A DNA stretch of 64,000 nt from Vibrio sinaloensis. GTDB taxonomy: Bacteria; Pseudomonadota; Gammaproteobacteria; Enterobacterales; Vibrionaceae. The notes beneath the pieces are model-generated. The model was not told the origin of the DNA, made no database searches, and saw only the letters and a list, made by a program, of their open reading frames with translations. The translations under genes and the position numbers were made by a program. Positions 1 through 9,893 of the stretch are shown one piece after another (the first letter of the stretch is position 1; every line of letters begins with the position of its first letter). The stretch covers positions 806,001 to 870,000 of the forward strand of contig NZ_CP096200.1 in the NCBI RefSeq assembly GCF_023195835.1, given 5' to 3'.

Positions 1-108
1 AGCAAAAGCGAGTAAATAATGCCGATGTTGCAGAGTGAACATAGAAAATTTAAGGCTATATCACTCTATGTAGAGCAGGAATTCGGTAAACTAGAATCAT
101 GCTAATCA

Positions 109-133
109 AGCCCGCTATTTAGCGGGCTTTTTC
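109..133 (+). terminator. Intrinsic terminator of a gene left of the window
   Basis: AGCCCGC (109-115) pairs with GCGGGCT (122-128) around a six-base loop and a T-run follows. It ends transcription of a gene lying before the window. No gene is visible in 1-241. Confidence 0.85.
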
Positions 134-241
134 GCTTATTTGACCCGCTATTCTCTCTGTGTACCATTCAGTTATGCTCAGGGTAAATAGCACCATCAGC
201 GCCGGTTTTCGGCCAGAAAGTTAGGTTAGGGAGAGGACGAC

Positions 242-2425
242 TTGAAAGCAACAACGTTAGATAAGGCAACAAAGATATATAACCAACTTTCGCATGCGAC
301 ATTTGCAGATCCTTTCTCTTTTATCGGTCCTTATATCGACCCAAAACAAGGGGCGCTCAGGGTATGGATGCCAGGTGCCGACAAAGTTGAGTTGGTGATT
401 GATGAGGAGCGGATAGAGTTAGAACGCGAAGATGCGTCGGGGTTTATTTTAAAGCAGCAGCGTGACTTGCACTTAACCCATTATTTGTTAGCGGTAGATT
501 GGAACGGCACCGAGCAGTTGGTCGATGATCCTTACCAATACCACAACATCTATGCGGAGTATGACGATCTGCACACGCCAAAAGAAATGTATAAGCACAT
601 GGGCTCGCAGTTCGTGACATTAGAGCGTGATGGTAAGCAGATTTCGGGGATACGCTTTTTGGTTTACGCGCCGCACGCGTCGGCATGTAGCTTAGTCGGT
701 GAGTTTAATCAGTGGGATGGTCGCCGTACGCCGATGCAGCGTCTTGACTATGGTATTTGGGGGATTTTTATTCCCAATTTGCCAGAGGGAACTCAATACA
801 AGTTTGAGCTTAAGGGGCCTAACGGTGAAGGGCTGCCGCACAAAGCCGATCCTTGGGGCGCTTACGCAGAGCAGTACCCCTCATTTTCATCTGTGACTTA
901 TGATCACAGTCGTTATCAGTGGCAAGATCAGCAATGGCAGCAGCGTCCAGTCACAGAGAAACGCAAGCAAGCTTTGTCTTTTTATGAGCTACACCCTGGC
1001 TCTTGGCGTCGCGCCGCAAACGGTGATTTCCTCAATTATCGAGAGTTGGCCGACCAATTGATCCCTTATCTGGTCGACATGGGCTACACCCATGTTGAGT
1101 TGATGCCGGTTTCTGAACACCCATTTTATGGCTCTTGGGGCTACCAACCGGTTGGACTGTTTGCACCAACCAGTCGTTACGGTTCGCCGGATGACTTTAA
1201 GTACTTCGTTGACCAATGCCACCAAGCAGGACTTGGTGTGGTGCTCGATTGGGTACCAGCACACTTCCCGTCAGATGATCATGGCTTAGCCAACTTCGAT
1301 GGCACACCTTTGTTCCACGATCCCGACCCTCGTCGTGGCTGGCATCAAGACTGGAACTCTTACATTTACGATCTTGGCCGTGAGCACGTACGCCGTTTCT
1401 TGGTTTCTAATGCGCTGTATTGGTTTGAACAGTTCCATATCGATGGTATCCGTGTCGATGCGGTGGCGTCGATGCTCTATCTCGACTATTCACGCAGCCA
1501 TGACCAATGGGTACCGAATGTCGATGGCGGAAACGAAAACTATGATGCTATCGCCACCCTGAAGTGGATGAATGAGGAAGTGTACAAATACTTCCCTAAC
1601 GCGATGACGATTGCAGAAGAGTCCACTGCGTTTCCAGGTGTTTCTGCACCGACGTTTATGGGCGGCTTAGGGTTTGGTTTTAAGTGGAATATGGGTTGGA
1701 TGCACGACTCGCTCTCCTATATTCAACAAGATCCTGTTCATCGCAAATACCATCACGATACCATCACCTTCCCGCTTGTTTATGCACATAGTGAAAACTA
1801 CGTGTTGTCGTTATCCCACGATGAAGTGGTGTATGGCAAAGGTTCGATTCACAATAAGATGCCGGGTGATGAATGGCAGCAAACCGCCAACTTACGTGCC
1901 TATTTGGGTTATATGTATGCGCAGCCGGGTAAAAAGCTTAACTTTATGGGGGCGGAGTTTGGTCAAACCGGTGAGTGGAATCACGATGACCAATTACAAT
2001 GGTTCTTGCTTGATTTTGAACGTCACCAAGGTGTGCAGTCGCTAACACGTGATCTTAATAAGCTTTATACCAGTGAAAAAGCCTTGTATGAGCTCGACAG
2101 TGAGCCGCGCGGTTTTGAATGGCGTCTACAGGATTCGGCCGATGCGTCTATCTTAGCTCATGAACGTTTGAGTGATAGTGGTGAACGCATTTTGGTGATC
2201 AGTAACTTTACTCCGGTACCACATGATGCGTTCCGACTTGGTGTCCCAATCAAGGGCACTTATCAGTTGCTACTCAATACCGATGATGCCAAGTACCACG
2301 GTAGTGGTTATCAAGTGCTGGATACGGTCAGCAGCGAAGCGAAAGAGAGTCAAGGTTTAGCTCAGTCGCTGACACTGAAGATTCCACCGTTGGCTACCGT
2401 GTTCTACAAATTGAAACTGAGTTAA
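242..2425 (+). CDS. glgB: 1,4-alpha-glucan branching enzyme GlgB
   Basis: Cytoplasmic enzyme that cuts alpha-1,4-glucan chains and rejoins them through alpha-1,6 bonds during glycogen synthesis. The 727 residues have the usual GlgB layout: N-terminal CBM48-type beta domains, then a GH13 barrel and a C-terminal beta domain. Region [10 protein letters not shown] puts the nucleophile at D406, region III AEES gives the acid/base E459, and region IV SHDE gives H526-D527. The start is a TTG at 242 with GGAGAGGA just upstream; no ATG lies nearby. It stands alone between terminators, without glgC or glgA beside it. Its partner glgX lies near the other end of the window. Confidence 0.97.
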   Translation: MKATTLDKATKIYNQLSHATFADPFSFIGPYIDPKQGALRVWMPGADKVELVIDEERIELEREDASGFILKQQRDLHLTHYLLAVDWNGTEQLVDDPYQYHNIYAEYDDLHTPKEMYKHMGSQFVTLERDGKQISGIRFLVYAPHASACSLVGEFNQWDGRRTPMQRLDYGIWGIFIPNLPEGTQYKFELKGPNGEGLPHKADPWGAYAEQYPSFSSVTYDHSRYQWQDQQWQQRPVTEKRKQALSFYELHPGSWRRAANGDFLNYRELADQLIPYLVDMGYTHVELMPVSEHPFYGSWGYQPVGLFAPTSRYGSPDDFKYFVDQCHQAGLGVVLDWVPAHFPSDDHGLANFDGTPLFHDPDPRRGWHQDWNSYIYDLGREHVRRFLVSNALYWFEQFHIDGIRVDAVASMLYLDYSRSHDQWVPNVDGGNENYDAIATLKWMNEEVYKYFPNAMTIAEESTAFPGVSAPTFMGGLGFGFKWNMGWMHDSLSYIQQDPVHRKYHHDTITFPLVYAHSENYVLSLSHDEVVYGKGSIHNKMPGDEWQQTANLRAYLGYMYAQPGKKLNFMGAEFGQTGEWNHDDQLQWFLLDFERHQGVQSLTRDLNKLYTSEKALYELDSEPRGFEWRLQDSADASILAHERLSDSGERILVISNFTPVPHDAFRLGVPIKGTYQLLLNTDDAKYHGSGYQVLDTVSSEAKESQGLAQSLTLKIPPLATVFYKLKLS

Positions 2426-2449
2426 ACGAAATGAGTTAAGTGAAATAAT

Positions 2450-2477
2450 GCCCAGCGTTAACGCTGGGCATTTTTTT
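2450..2477 (+). terminator. glgB terminator, probably bidirectional
   Basis: A perfect 20-base palindrome GCCCAGCGTTAACGCTGGGC at 2450-2469 is followed by a T-run on the + strand. It lies between the convergent glgB and START-domain genes and could serve both, although the minus-strand T-run is poor. Confidence 0.85.
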
Positions 2478-3138
2478 ATTCATTGATGCCGGGGTGAGTC
2501 AGGCCTTGATAGTCAGCCAGCTGTTGGCGCAGGCCTTCAAAAGTTTTTCGTGCACTCGATTTGGCTAACTTATTGACCAACCAATTCGGCAGTGCACCAC
2601 CTGGGTTCGCATACGCCCGATACTCTACCATAGTGGTGCCATCATTGATCTTTTGAAGCGTCCAGCGCGCGTCGACCTCGCGGATACGAATGTAGCCAGC
2701 TTGCTCCGCCACTGCCGAATCGGGAGCGTCTTGGATGTGCAATATTAATCCCAGCTCATCTTGCCAATATTTCGAGTAGGTCACCATATCGCGATCTCTG
2801 GCTGGCCAGGGCGCTTTAAACTGGGTGTAGACGATGTTTTCGTTTGCTGAGATTTGCTCCACTACTTCACTGTGGCTGACGTTATCTACCCAGCTTGGCA
2901 CATTATCGGTATCTTCAAGTAAACGTAAAAAGGCACTATAGCTGGTTGGGGTGAACATTCGAGCGCGTATTTCGACCAAGCCTTGTTTGTGTTCACGCCA
3001 ATATACTGATATTCCCTCTCTGTCACTATCAAACTGCCAATGAGTGCTGGCGTGCACCGAGTGGCAGAGCAAAAAAGGCAAGATCAATAGGGAAAGGCTT
3101 GTCCATAAGCGTGGCATACCGGTTCTCACATCGTCCAT
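2476..3138 (-). CDS. Exported START-domain (lipid-binding-fold) protein
   Basis: A protein of about 220 residues with a hydrophobic N-terminal stretch (WTSLSLLILPFLL) ending near HAS, which looks like a signal peptide and implies a periplasmic location. The rest resembles the START/polyketide-cyclase fold seen in many gamma-proteobacteria (for example WREHKQGLVEIRARMF and FKAPWPARDRDMV). START domains bind hydrophobic ligands; the ligand is unknown here. An ATG at 3138 is preferred over the in-frame GTG at 3147, though neither has a strong ribosome site. It lies 36 bases downstream of arfB on the same strand and may be cotranscribed. Confidence 0.8.
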   Translation of the reverse strand: MDDVRTGMPRLWTSLSLLILPFLLCHSVHASTHWQFDSDREGISVYWREHKQGLVEIRARMFTPTSYSAFLRLLEDTDNVPSWVDNVSHSEVVEQISANENIVYTQFKAPWPARDRDMVTYSKYWQDELGLILHIQDAPDSAVAEQAGYIRIREVDARWTLQKINDGTTMVEYRAYANPGGALPNWLVNKLAKSSARKTFEGLRQQLADYQGLTHPGINE

Positions 3139-3174
3139 TATTATCACCAGAGTAAAACAACCGCATCCGATTGC

Positions 3175-3588
3175 CTAGTGATTGACCCGCCCACGCAATG
3201 ACTTAGTTTGTGATTTGATGTTTTTGCTTTTTAGGCGTCGTTCTTTGGATGCACGGGTTGGCTTGGTTTCGCGGCGTTTCTTCTGCACCACCATCGCGGA
3301 GCGGATAAGCTCCGCCAAGCGATTGAGGGCATCCTCTTTGTTCTGTTCTTGAGTACGAAACTGCTGCGCTTTAATAGTGATGACCCCCTCTTTAGACAGA
3401 CGAGAATCATTGAGCGCGAGAATACGTTGTTTGTAGATGTCCGGTAAGGTCGAGTGTTTAACGTCAAACTGCAGATGAATCGCTGAGGAAACCTTGTTGA
3501 CGTTCTGACCTCCGGCCCCTTGTGCGCGAATGGCAGTCAGTTGGACTTCCCAGGATTGCAGGGTCACGGTGTTAGATATGGTTAGCAT
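3175..3588 (-). CDS. arfB: Alternative ribosome-rescue factor ArfB (YaeJ)
   Basis: A peptidyl-tRNA hydrolase that releases nascent chains from ribosomes stalled on non-stop mRNA. The GGQ catalytic loop is clear in AQGAGGQNVNK near residue 28, with the family's following SSAIHLQFD. The C-terminal tail is strongly basic (KKRRETKPTRASKERRLKSKN), as expected for the segment that enters the empty mRNA channel. The 137 residues match E. coli YaeJ (140). ATG at 3588 is used; one codon upstream is an in-frame TTG. Confidence 0.95.
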   Translation of the reverse strand: MLTISNTVTLQSWEVQLTAIRAQGAGGQNVNKVSSAIHLQFDVKHSTLPDIYKQRILALNDSRLSKEGVITIKAQQFRTQEQNKEDALNRLAELIRSAMVVQKKRRETKPTRASKERRLKSKNIKSQTKSLRGRVNH

Positions 3589-3748
3589 CAATAGTTAGCT
3601 ATCGGCAAAAAAGCCATTGTAACCCATTTGCCGTGGGTGACTCTAATGGTGCACGCAAATGATTTTGTCAGGCTCGCTGTTGACAAGGAACAGGCAAGCA
3701 ACTCAGAGAAAGACAACGCTCGCCCCGCTCAATGCGGGGCGGATGCGG

Positions 3749-5044
3749 TTAGACAAGCGTCGCCGCGGTTTGATCGCCCATCGCGAATAATCGGTCTAAG
3801 ATCTTTTCCCCATCTGCACGCAGCCCGTTATGCTCATACTCGTTGGTAATCCAGGCTTTGGCGTTAGGTATCAAGGCTAGGGTTTCGCGGCTGATGTCCA
3901 TTTCAACAAACATGTCGTCTGCGTAGACTGCGCAGCTAACTGGCACTGAGTTACGCGCCAGTACGTGTTCATGGTATAGAGCAGGCCAATCCTGCTTCGC
4001 TGCCAACAGTTCGGCGGCTTGTTTGAGCGGCTGCAAGTTTTTGTATTGGTCAAACATCCAAGGGAACACCATTTCACCGGTAAAGTAGAAAGGCTGCCCT
4101 TTTTGATAGTTGAACTCAGGCAGGCTTTGGCGAATGCGATGCGCGCTCCACTGTGAGGCGAAACCTTGGCAGTAAATAGATTCATGGAGAATCGCGTAGA
4201 TAGGATTGGTTTGAAATCCTTGTTCCATCAACATATTACTGAGAAATTCCTCGCGCAGTTGTGCTTTACCGTTGACCTCAATCAGAGCGTTTTCAAGCGC
4301 ATAGTAGGTCGGGAGGAATGAATCTGACACGCCGAAGTTGATGCCCAACTGTTGGAACTGCTCGACAGTAAAGCGCTGGCCGTTGGGCAGATACTCTTCA
4401 TGCTCAAGCAAGTGGTCGGCAATTTGCTGACACAACAGCTGCGCTTGGGGAAACTGCTGAAAAAACGCTCGGTTTTTCTCCATGGTGCGTTTGAAGGTGG
4501 CGCGATAGACATCATCCGGATGACGAGAGAGGGAAGGCACCCCGCCTGTGATGTAACTGCGAGTTAAACTCTCCGGAAACATCGATAAGTAGGTCAGTGA
4601 GCAAAAGCCGCCAAAGCTCTGTCCCAGAATGGCCCATTGTTCGATGCCAAACTGTTGGCGAATCAACTCGGCGTCACGCACGATATTATCGGCACGAAAA
4701 TGCGCTAGGTAATCGGCTTGTTGTTGCGGTGACAAATGAGCCAAGGTTTGCTGATTAATCACACTACTATTGCCAGTGCCACGCTGATCGAGGAGCAAGA
4801 CTCGATATTGCTGCAAGGCGCGTTTTACCCAGCCGTTGTTGCCATTTTGTCGTGGCGACGGGAACCCCGGACCGCCCTGAAAGTAAACCAGCCAAGGTTT
4901 GTTTTGTTCGCCATCACTGGTGAGTTTGAGCTCACGGGCAAAGACGGTAATCGTGCCTTTGCTGGCGTCAGAGTAATCAAGCGGTGCGGTAAAGGAGTGC
5001 GGAGTATAAGTGACTCCAGCATCAGTAAAGGATAGTGCGTTCAT
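3749..5044 (-). CDS. Proline iminopeptidase-family alpha/beta hydrolase (S33)
   Basis: A cytoplasmic aminopeptidase-like hydrolase expected to remove N-terminal proline from peptides. The oxyanion motif GGPG is at residues 57-60, the nucleophile elbow GQSFGG gives S143, and a C-terminal EHNGLR supplies the probable catalytic His. The 431 residues fit the larger proline iminopeptidases, with a cap domain between about 190 and 330. It is transcribed alone. A GC-rich hairpin at 3722-3740 lies just past its stop but has no T-run. Confidence 0.88.
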   Translation of the reverse strand: MNALSFTDAGVTYTPHSFTAPLDYSDASKGTITVFARELKLTSDGEQNKPWLVYFQGGPGFPSPRQNGNNGWVKRALQQYRVLLLDQRGTGNSSVINQQTLAHLSPQQQADYLAHFRADNIVRDAELIRQQFGIEQWAILGQSFGGFCSLTYLSMFPESLTRSYITGGVPSLSRHPDDVYRATFKRTMEKNRAFFQQFPQAQLLCQQIADHLLEHEEYLPNGQRFTVEQFQQLGINFGVSDSFLPTYYALENALIEVNGKAQLREEFLSNMLMEQGFQTNPIYAILHESIYCQGFASQWSAHRIRQSLPEFNYQKGQPFYFTGEMVFPWMFDQYKNLQPLKQAAELLAAKQDWPALYHEHVLARNSVPVSCAVYADDMFVEMDISRETLALIPNAKAWITNEYEHNGLRADGEKILDRLFAMGDQTAATLV

Positions 5045-5132
5045 TGTGTTGTTTTTGCATCCGTGACGGTAGGAGCCGCTAGTTTAACGTGTTGTTTAGC
5101 GCAGACCAATGCTCTTGGGGCAAAGGCTCTTA

Positions 5133-5147
5133 TTCAAAATTTTTGAA
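5133..5147. promoter_or_regulatory. Palindromic operator candidate upstream of the pirin gene
   Basis: TTCAAAA (5133-5139) and TTTTGAA (5141-5147) form a perfect inverted repeat with a one-base spacer, about 80 bases before the pirin start. It is flanked by the direct repeat AGGCTCT at 5124-5130 and 5152-5158. The regulator is unknown. Confidence 0.4.
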
Positions 5148-5226
5148 CGAGAGGCTCTAATCTACACGCTCATCTTTTATTTCTGTTGGCTTAGACTTAT
5201 CCCATACCAATTAGGGAGGACAAGCT

Positions 5227-6075
5227 ATGAGCGTGATGCGTAGTGTCAATCAAATCATCAGAACCCATGCCACTTCAGATGGCGATGGCGTTAAAATTCA
5301 ACGTGTCGCTGGGTTCAATAATCAGCAGTTTTCACCTTTTTTGATGGTGGACGAACTTAAGTCTGACCAGCGTGCAGATTATGTTGGTGGCTTTCCTCCA
5401 CACCCTCATCGAGGCATTGAAACCTTAACCTATATGCTCAAAGGCCATTTCCAACATCGTGACCATATGGGCAACGTGGGTGAATTAAGAACCGGTGGCG
5501 CGCAATGGATGGCGGCGGGACGCGGCGTGATTCACAGTGAAATGCCGATTATGGAAGAGGGCGAGCTACATGGTTTCCAAATTTGGATTAACCAGCCTGC
5601 TCGCGACAAAATGAAGCCAGCTCAATACCACGACTTTCAACCGGAGACGATTACTGAACATCAAAGTGATCATACTGGGTTGCTGCGCGTACTAGCAGGT
5701 AACATTGTCGCCAATGAGCAAGAATTGGCCGGCCCACTGGACAAAACCGGTGTCGATCTCAGTGTCACAGACTGGCGAGCCAATTCAGGACAGCAACTGA
5801 CTCTGACAGTGCCGGAGACACACAACATGATGGTGCTTAGCTATCGTGGTGACATTCAGATTGGCACACAAACAGTCAAACAAGGTGAGCTGGCCTTGTT
5901 AAGTAAAGGCGGCAAAGTGGAACTGTCGACACAAGCTGACAGCGGCGCGTTGATCTTTGCTGGAGAGCCGATCGATGAACCTGTAGTCCACTATGGCCCA
6001 TTTGTGATGAACAGTATGGCTGAAATCGAACAAGCAGTTCGAGACTACAACATGGGGTTATTTGAAACTTACTAA
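5227..6075 (+). CDS. Pirin family protein (YhhW-like bicupin)
   Basis: A 282-residue bicupin of the pirin family; E. coli YhhW is a quercetin dioxygenase in vitro, but the physiological role is usually unclear. The metal ligands are present: H59 and H61 in PPHPHRG, and H103 and E105 in VIHSE. The start at 5227 is set by GGGAGGA seven bases upstream. It is transcribed alone and ends at a terminator. Confidence 0.92.
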   Translation: MSVMRSVNQIIRTHATSDGDGVKIQRVAGFNNQQFSPFLMVDELKSDQRADYVGGFPPHPHRGIETLTYMLKGHFQHRDHMGNVGELRTGGAQWMAAGRGVIHSEMPIMEEGELHGFQIWINQPARDKMKPAQYHDFQPETITEHQSDHTGLLRVLAGNIVANEQELAGPLDKTGVDLSVTDWRANSGQQLTLTVPETHNMMVLSYRGDIQIGTQTVKQGELALLSKGGKVELSTQADSGALIFAGEPIDEPVVHYGPFVMNSMAEIEQAVRDYNMGLFETY

Positions 6076-6165
6076 GTCGCCAGCCCAGCGCACAATTTGA
6101 TTGGGGTCGCTGTTCGACCTCGCCAACACAAAAGCCAACTATCCACTGCCAGTTGTTTTTGTTTT

Positions 6166-6194
6166 GCCGCACCTTTTTAGGCGCGGCTTTTTTA
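6166..6194 (+). terminator. Terminator of the pirin gene
   Basis: GCCGCACC (6166-6173) pairs with GGCGCGGC (6180-6187) with one mismatch, followed by seven T. Confidence 0.75.
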
Positions 6195-6261
6195 TGGTTG
6201 CAATATCGTTCAATACTTGAGGCTCCCGTCGTCCTACGCTGATGGCAAATAGGAGGAGTCG

Positions 6262-6858
6262 ATGAATAATATTGTAATCGCGATGTTTGCATTTGCCTTA
6301 GTCGGTGCAGCAACGCCGGGTCCGGTCAACTTATTAGCGACCACGACTGCCATGCGAAGCGGTCACCGAGAAGCGGCAAAATTGGTTGTTGGGGCGTCAG
6401 TCGCTTACGCCATCGTAGTGTTCGTTTGTGGGCAATTGATGCAGCAAATCATCGATTGGCTGCCAGCGTTAAGTCTCTTTATGCGCTGGTTCGGTAGCGC
6501 TTTTTTGCTTTATTTGGCTTATCAAATATTCACTGCGCCCGTGGGTGACCTAACTCAGAAGTCATCTTCGTTATCAGGCTGGTGGGTAGGTTCGCTTAGC
6601 CAGATGCTCAATCCCAAAGCTTGGTTAGTGGCAATGTCGGGAGTGAGTCTCTACGTGTTTGGGCAACAGTCTCCTCAGCAGTGGTTGTGGATCTTTACGC
6701 TTGTTTCTCTGATCTGCTGCCTTATTGGCGTTGGTTTATGGGCGATGGCTGGTCGGTGGTTGGCCAATTATCTTCATCAGCCCAGTCGTCAAATTGCCTT
6801 TAATCGGTTTATGGCGACCACACTCGCGCTATCTGTTAGCATGATCTGGTCGAGTTAG
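6262..6858 (+). CDS. LysE/RhtB family exporter
   Basis: An inner-membrane exporter of 198 residues, the usual length of LysE/RhtB proteins that expel amino acids or related small molecules. The N terminus carries the family signature GAATPGPVNLLATTTAMRSG, and further hydrophobic segments make about six helices. GGAGGAG precedes the ATG. The AraC regulator begins 16 bases after its stop with its own ribosome site, so the two are probably one operon and the regulator may control the exporter. The substrate cannot be read from sequence. Confidence 0.9.
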   Translation: MNNIVIAMFAFALVGAATPGPVNLLATTTAMRSGHREAAKLVVGASVAYAIVVFVCGQLMQQIIDWLPALSLFMRWFGSAFLLYLAYQIFTAPVGDLTQKSSSLSGWWVGSLSQMLNPKAWLVAMSGVSLYVFGQQSPQQWLWIFTLVSLICCLIGVGLWAMAGRWLANYLHQPSRQIAFNRFMATTLALSVSMIWSS

Positions 6859-6874
6859 CGCAAAGGAGCTGCGT

Positions 6875-7690
6875 ATGAAGCGAGATAACAGCGCACATTT
6901 TAAGCAAAGCACTATGGTGCCTTGGATAGAGTTGCGAATCGCAAATCATAGTAGTGCGTGCTATCAAGCCCACTCCCACGATGAATTTTCATTCGGTCTT
7001 ATCCAACATGGACGCGCGCAATATCATAATCATCATCATCGCCACCATATCGGTAAAGGTGATTTGGTCACGATTAATCCTGCGGATGTACACGCCTGTA
7101 ATCCTGAAGCAGGCCTTTGGTCCTATAGTATGTTGTTTGTTGATGCGGAGCAGATGGGGCGGGTGCAGCAAGAGATCAGTGACAACCATCGCCACGACTA
7201 TCTGCCCTTTCGAGCGGCATTTGAACGTGACCCCGAGCTCAAACACAGGTTTGTTTGTCTGTTACACGATGTGCAGTCTGATGCCAGCCAAATGCAAATC
7301 GAAACTCGTTTGTACGATTTTATCGCAGCAACATTTGGTGATACCAACCAGGCGTTCAGACAGATGCCGACCCCAGACATCCAAAGGGTGAGAGAAAAGC
7401 TGCTTGATGATGTCAGTAGCGTACATCAACTGGATCAACTTGCAGAGGAAGCGCAGTTGAGTCGCTATCAGTTGTTACGCGCATTTAAGCAATATTATGG
7501 TCTTCCACCTCATGCTTACTTGATGGACGAAAAAATCAAACGCGCAAAAGTGATGCTCAAGTCGGGTGAGGGTATTGTCGATATCGCTCATGCATTAGGG
7601 TTCGCCGACCAAGCGCACTTCCAGCGCCAGTTCAAAAGGAAAATCGCGGTAACGCCAAAATACTACCAGTCGCATTTTGTTGAGAGTTGA
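6875..7690 (+). CDS. AraC family transcriptional regulator with cupin sensor domain
   Basis: A 271-residue regulator with an N-terminal AraC-binding cupin (HSHDEFSFGLIQHG and a GDLVTINPADVH strand) and a C-terminal double helix-turn-helix (LAEEAQLSRYQLLRAFKQYYG and DIAHALGFADQAHFQRQFKR). A run of histidines, YHNHHHRHH, sits in the cupin near residue 50. AAAGGAG precedes the ATG. It probably controls the LysE exporter it follows; AraC proteins next to LysE genes are common. Confidence 0.9.
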   Translation: MKRDNSAHFKQSTMVPWIELRIANHSSACYQAHSHDEFSFGLIQHGRAQYHNHHHRHHIGKGDLVTINPADVHACNPEAGLWSYSMLFVDAEQMGRVQQEISDNHRHDYLPFRAAFERDPELKHRFVCLLHDVQSDASQMQIETRLYDFIAATFGDTNQAFRQMPTPDIQRVREKLLDDVSSVHQLDQLAEEAQLSRYQLLRAFKQYYGLPPHAYLMDEKIKRAKVMLKSGEGIVDIAHALGFADQAHFQRQFKRKIAVTPKYYQSHFVES

Positions 7691-7691
7691 A

Positions 7692-7720
7692 AAAAGCCAG
7701 TCGAAGAATGACTGGCTTTT
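7692..7720. terminator. Bidirectional terminator
   Basis: AAAAGCCAGTC (7692-7702) and GACTGGCTTTT (7710-7720) form an 11-bp stem with a seven-base loop and U-tracts in both directions. It serves the convergent araC-type and ABC exporter genes. Confidence 0.88.
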
Positions 7721-7728
7721 GGCTTTTG

Positions 7729-9582
7729 CTAAGCGCTCTGTTTGGTGTCTTCTTCGTTGCCGATAAAACCACCGGTCTGATGCGCCCAGAGCTGAGCATA
7801 AATCCCGCCTTGCTGGACGAGCTCTTGGTGGGTGCCTTGCTCAACGATATCGCCCTTATCAAGCACGATGAGCCTATCCATCGCGGCGATAGTCGATAAA
7901 CGGTGCGCAATGGCGATCACAGTTTTGCCTTGCATAAGTTCGTTGAGGCTCTCTTGAATCGCCGCTTCAACCTCTGAATCGAGCGCAGAGGTGGCTTCAT
8001 CTAAGATCAGCAGCGGCGCGTCTTTGAGCAACACACGCGAAATCGCAATACGCTGCCTTTGTCCGCCTGAGAGTTTCACGCCGCGCTCACCGACCTGGGC
8101 GTCGTATCCGGTGTTACCAAATGGGTCGCTCAAGGTTTCGATGAACTCATGGGCATGCGCTTGTTTGGTCGCACGCAGTAGATCTTCCTCTGAGGCGTCG
8201 GGATTGCCGTAGAGAATATTGTCGCGAATTGAGCGGTGCAGGAGCGAGGTATCTTGTGTCACCATGCCGATTTTGCTGCGCAGTGAATCTTGGGTGACGT
8301 CAGAGATCACTTGCCCATCAATCTTAATCTGGCCGCTTTCTACGTCGTGGAAACGCAGCAGCAAATTCACCAACGTGGATTTACCAGCGCCAGAGCGACC
8401 CACCAGGCCGACTTTCTCACCGGGCTTGATGGTCAGATTGAGCTGGTTAATCACGCCCTTAGTTTTGTCACCATAGTGGAAGCTGACATTGTCAAACTCG
8501 ATGCTGCCTTGCTCGACCACTAGGGGCTTGGCGTTAGGTTTGTCCTCAATATCGATCGGTTTAGAGAGGGTTTTCATCCCATCGACCACGGTACCCATGT
8601 TTTCAAATAGCGCCCCTACTTCCCACATGATCCACATCGACATGCCGTTAATCCGCAGTGCCAAGGCGATGGCAATGGCAATCGCGCCGACGCTGATGGA
8701 GTTGTCCATCCACAAGAAAATCGAGAGTGCACCAATCGAGAAAACCAAAATATAGTTAGTAACTTCGACGGCAACATCAAATCCCGTCACTAAGCGCATT
8801 TGACGATACACGGTGTCCAAAAAGCCATTCATCCCCTTTTCGGCGTAGTCGGTTTCGCGCTTACTGTGTGAGAACAATTTGACCGTGGCGATATTGGTGT
8901 AGCTATCGACAATCCGACCGGTCATGGTCGAGCGTGCATCGGCCTGCTCAGAAGCGACTTGCTTGAGTTTAGGCACAAAATAGATCTGGATGCTGACGTA
9001 ACACAATAGCCAAATGATCATTGGAATCATTAATCGCCAATCCGCTTGCGACAATAGCACCACCATCGAGGTGAAATAAACCGAGACGTAAACAAACACA
9101 TCCATGGTTTTCATCACGGTTTCGCGCACCGCGAGCGAGGTTTGCATCACTTTGGTGGCGACACGTCCGGCAAAATCATCTTGGTAGAAGTTCAAACTCT
9201 GCTTTAGCAGGTAACGGTGAGCCAACCAGCGAATGGACATCGGGTAGTTGCCGAGCAAAGTTTGGTGAACCAACAGTGAATAGCCGACCACTAAGATAGG
9301 CATCACAACCAGCAGTAACACACCGTAAAAAATCAGATCGCTACGATTGTCTTGCCAAAAGGTTTCTGGATTACTGTTAGATAACCAGTCGACCAAGTTA
9401 CCCATAGCGCCAAACAGAGAGACTTCGACCACTGCCACAATGGTCGCCATGATCGACATGACTAACAGTGGGATTTCGAATCCGCGGGTATAGTGACGAC
9501 AAAACGCGAACACACCACTGGGTGGTTGACTGGGCTCTTGGTCGGGGAAAGGCTGAGTAAAGCCTTCAAATTTTTTAAACAT
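7729..9582 (-). CDS. ABC exporter, fused membrane and ATPase domains
   Basis: A 617-residue half-transporter of the MsbA/multidrug class that would act as a dimer in the inner membrane. Six membrane segments lie between about residues 35 and 330. The ATPase half shows Walker A (GRSGAGKS, 395-402), the signature LSGGQ (504-508), Walker B (LLILDEA, 524-530) and the switch His in AIAHRLS. It is transcribed alone from a promoter in 9583-9893 that it shares with the divergent ctlX-type gene. The substrate is unknown. Confidence 0.93.
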   Translation of the reverse strand: MFKKFEGFTQPFPDQEPSQPPSGVFAFCRHYTRGFEIPLLVMSIMATIVAVVEVSLFGAMGNLVDWLSNSNPETFWQDNRSDLIFYGVLLLVVMPILVVGYSLLVHQTLLGNYPMSIRWLAHRYLLKQSLNFYQDDFAGRVATKVMQTSLAVRETVMKTMDVFVYVSVYFTSMVVLLSQADWRLMIPMIIWLLCYVSIQIYFVPKLKQVASEQADARSTMTGRIVDSYTNIATVKLFSHSKRETDYAEKGMNGFLDTVYRQMRLVTGFDVAVEVTNYILVFSIGALSIFLWMDNSISVGAIAIAIALALRINGMSMWIMWEVGALFENMGTVVDGMKTLSKPIDIEDKPNAKPLVVEQGSIEFDNVSFHYGDKTKGVINQLNLTIKPGEKVGLVGRSGAGKSTLVNLLLRFHDVESGQIKIDGQVISDVTQDSLRSKIGMVTQDTSLLHRSIRDNILYGNPDASEEDLLRATKQAHAHEFIETLSDPFGNTGYDAQVGERGVKLSGGQRQRIAISRVLLKDAPLLILDEATSALDSEVEAAIQESLNELMQGKTVIAIAHRLSTIAAMDRLIVLDKGDIVEQGTHQELVQQGGIYAQLWAHQTGGFIGNEEDTKQSA

Positions 9583-9749
9583 ATCATTTTCCTAAACACG
9601 CAATGAGAATGGAGCGCCGCTGGGGCGCATGCGTTCGTCCATTAATAGGAAGGGCGATGTCATGGTATACCGTCACTTTGGTAAATGTAACCAGTTTATT
9701 ATTCTTTCTCTTGCATAATATTCATTCTGTCAATCGACCAAGTTGTTTT

Positions 9750-9839
9750 GTCAGTAATATTTACTGACTTGAGTAATTAGTTCAGTAAATGTTACTGCAA
9801 AAGGTGCAATTTAGTAGCGTATTTCAGTAATATTTTATT
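9750..9839. promoter_or_regulatory. Triple operator array CAGTAA-N3-TTACTG
   Basis: A perfect inverted repeat GTCAGTAA-TAT-TTACTGAC is at 9750-9768. A second copy, CAGTAA-ATG-TTACTG, is at 9783-9797. A third has an intact left half and a decayed right half, at 9825-9839. The centres are 31 and 42 bases apart, close to three and four helical turns. They lie in the 311-base divergent region between the ABC exporter and the ctlX-type gene. The regulator is not identified. Confidence 0.65.
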
Positions 9840-9893
9840 TAACATTATGTCTACAATTGGCGTTATTGAGTGAGATTAATTGAGTTTGTCACA

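Noticed and set aside
3722..3740. GC-rich hairpin after the iminopeptidase gene as a terminator
   Set aside because: The stem is good but there is no T-run on either strand.
3628..3849. Open frame between arfB and the iminopeptidase
   Set aside because: It overlaps the iminopeptidase gene on the other strand and has no family resemblance.
7021..7056. His-rich run YHNHHHRHH in the AraC regulator
   Set aside because: It lies inside the cupin domain of a normal-length regulator; most likely a local low-complexity stretch rather than a separate metal-binding domain.
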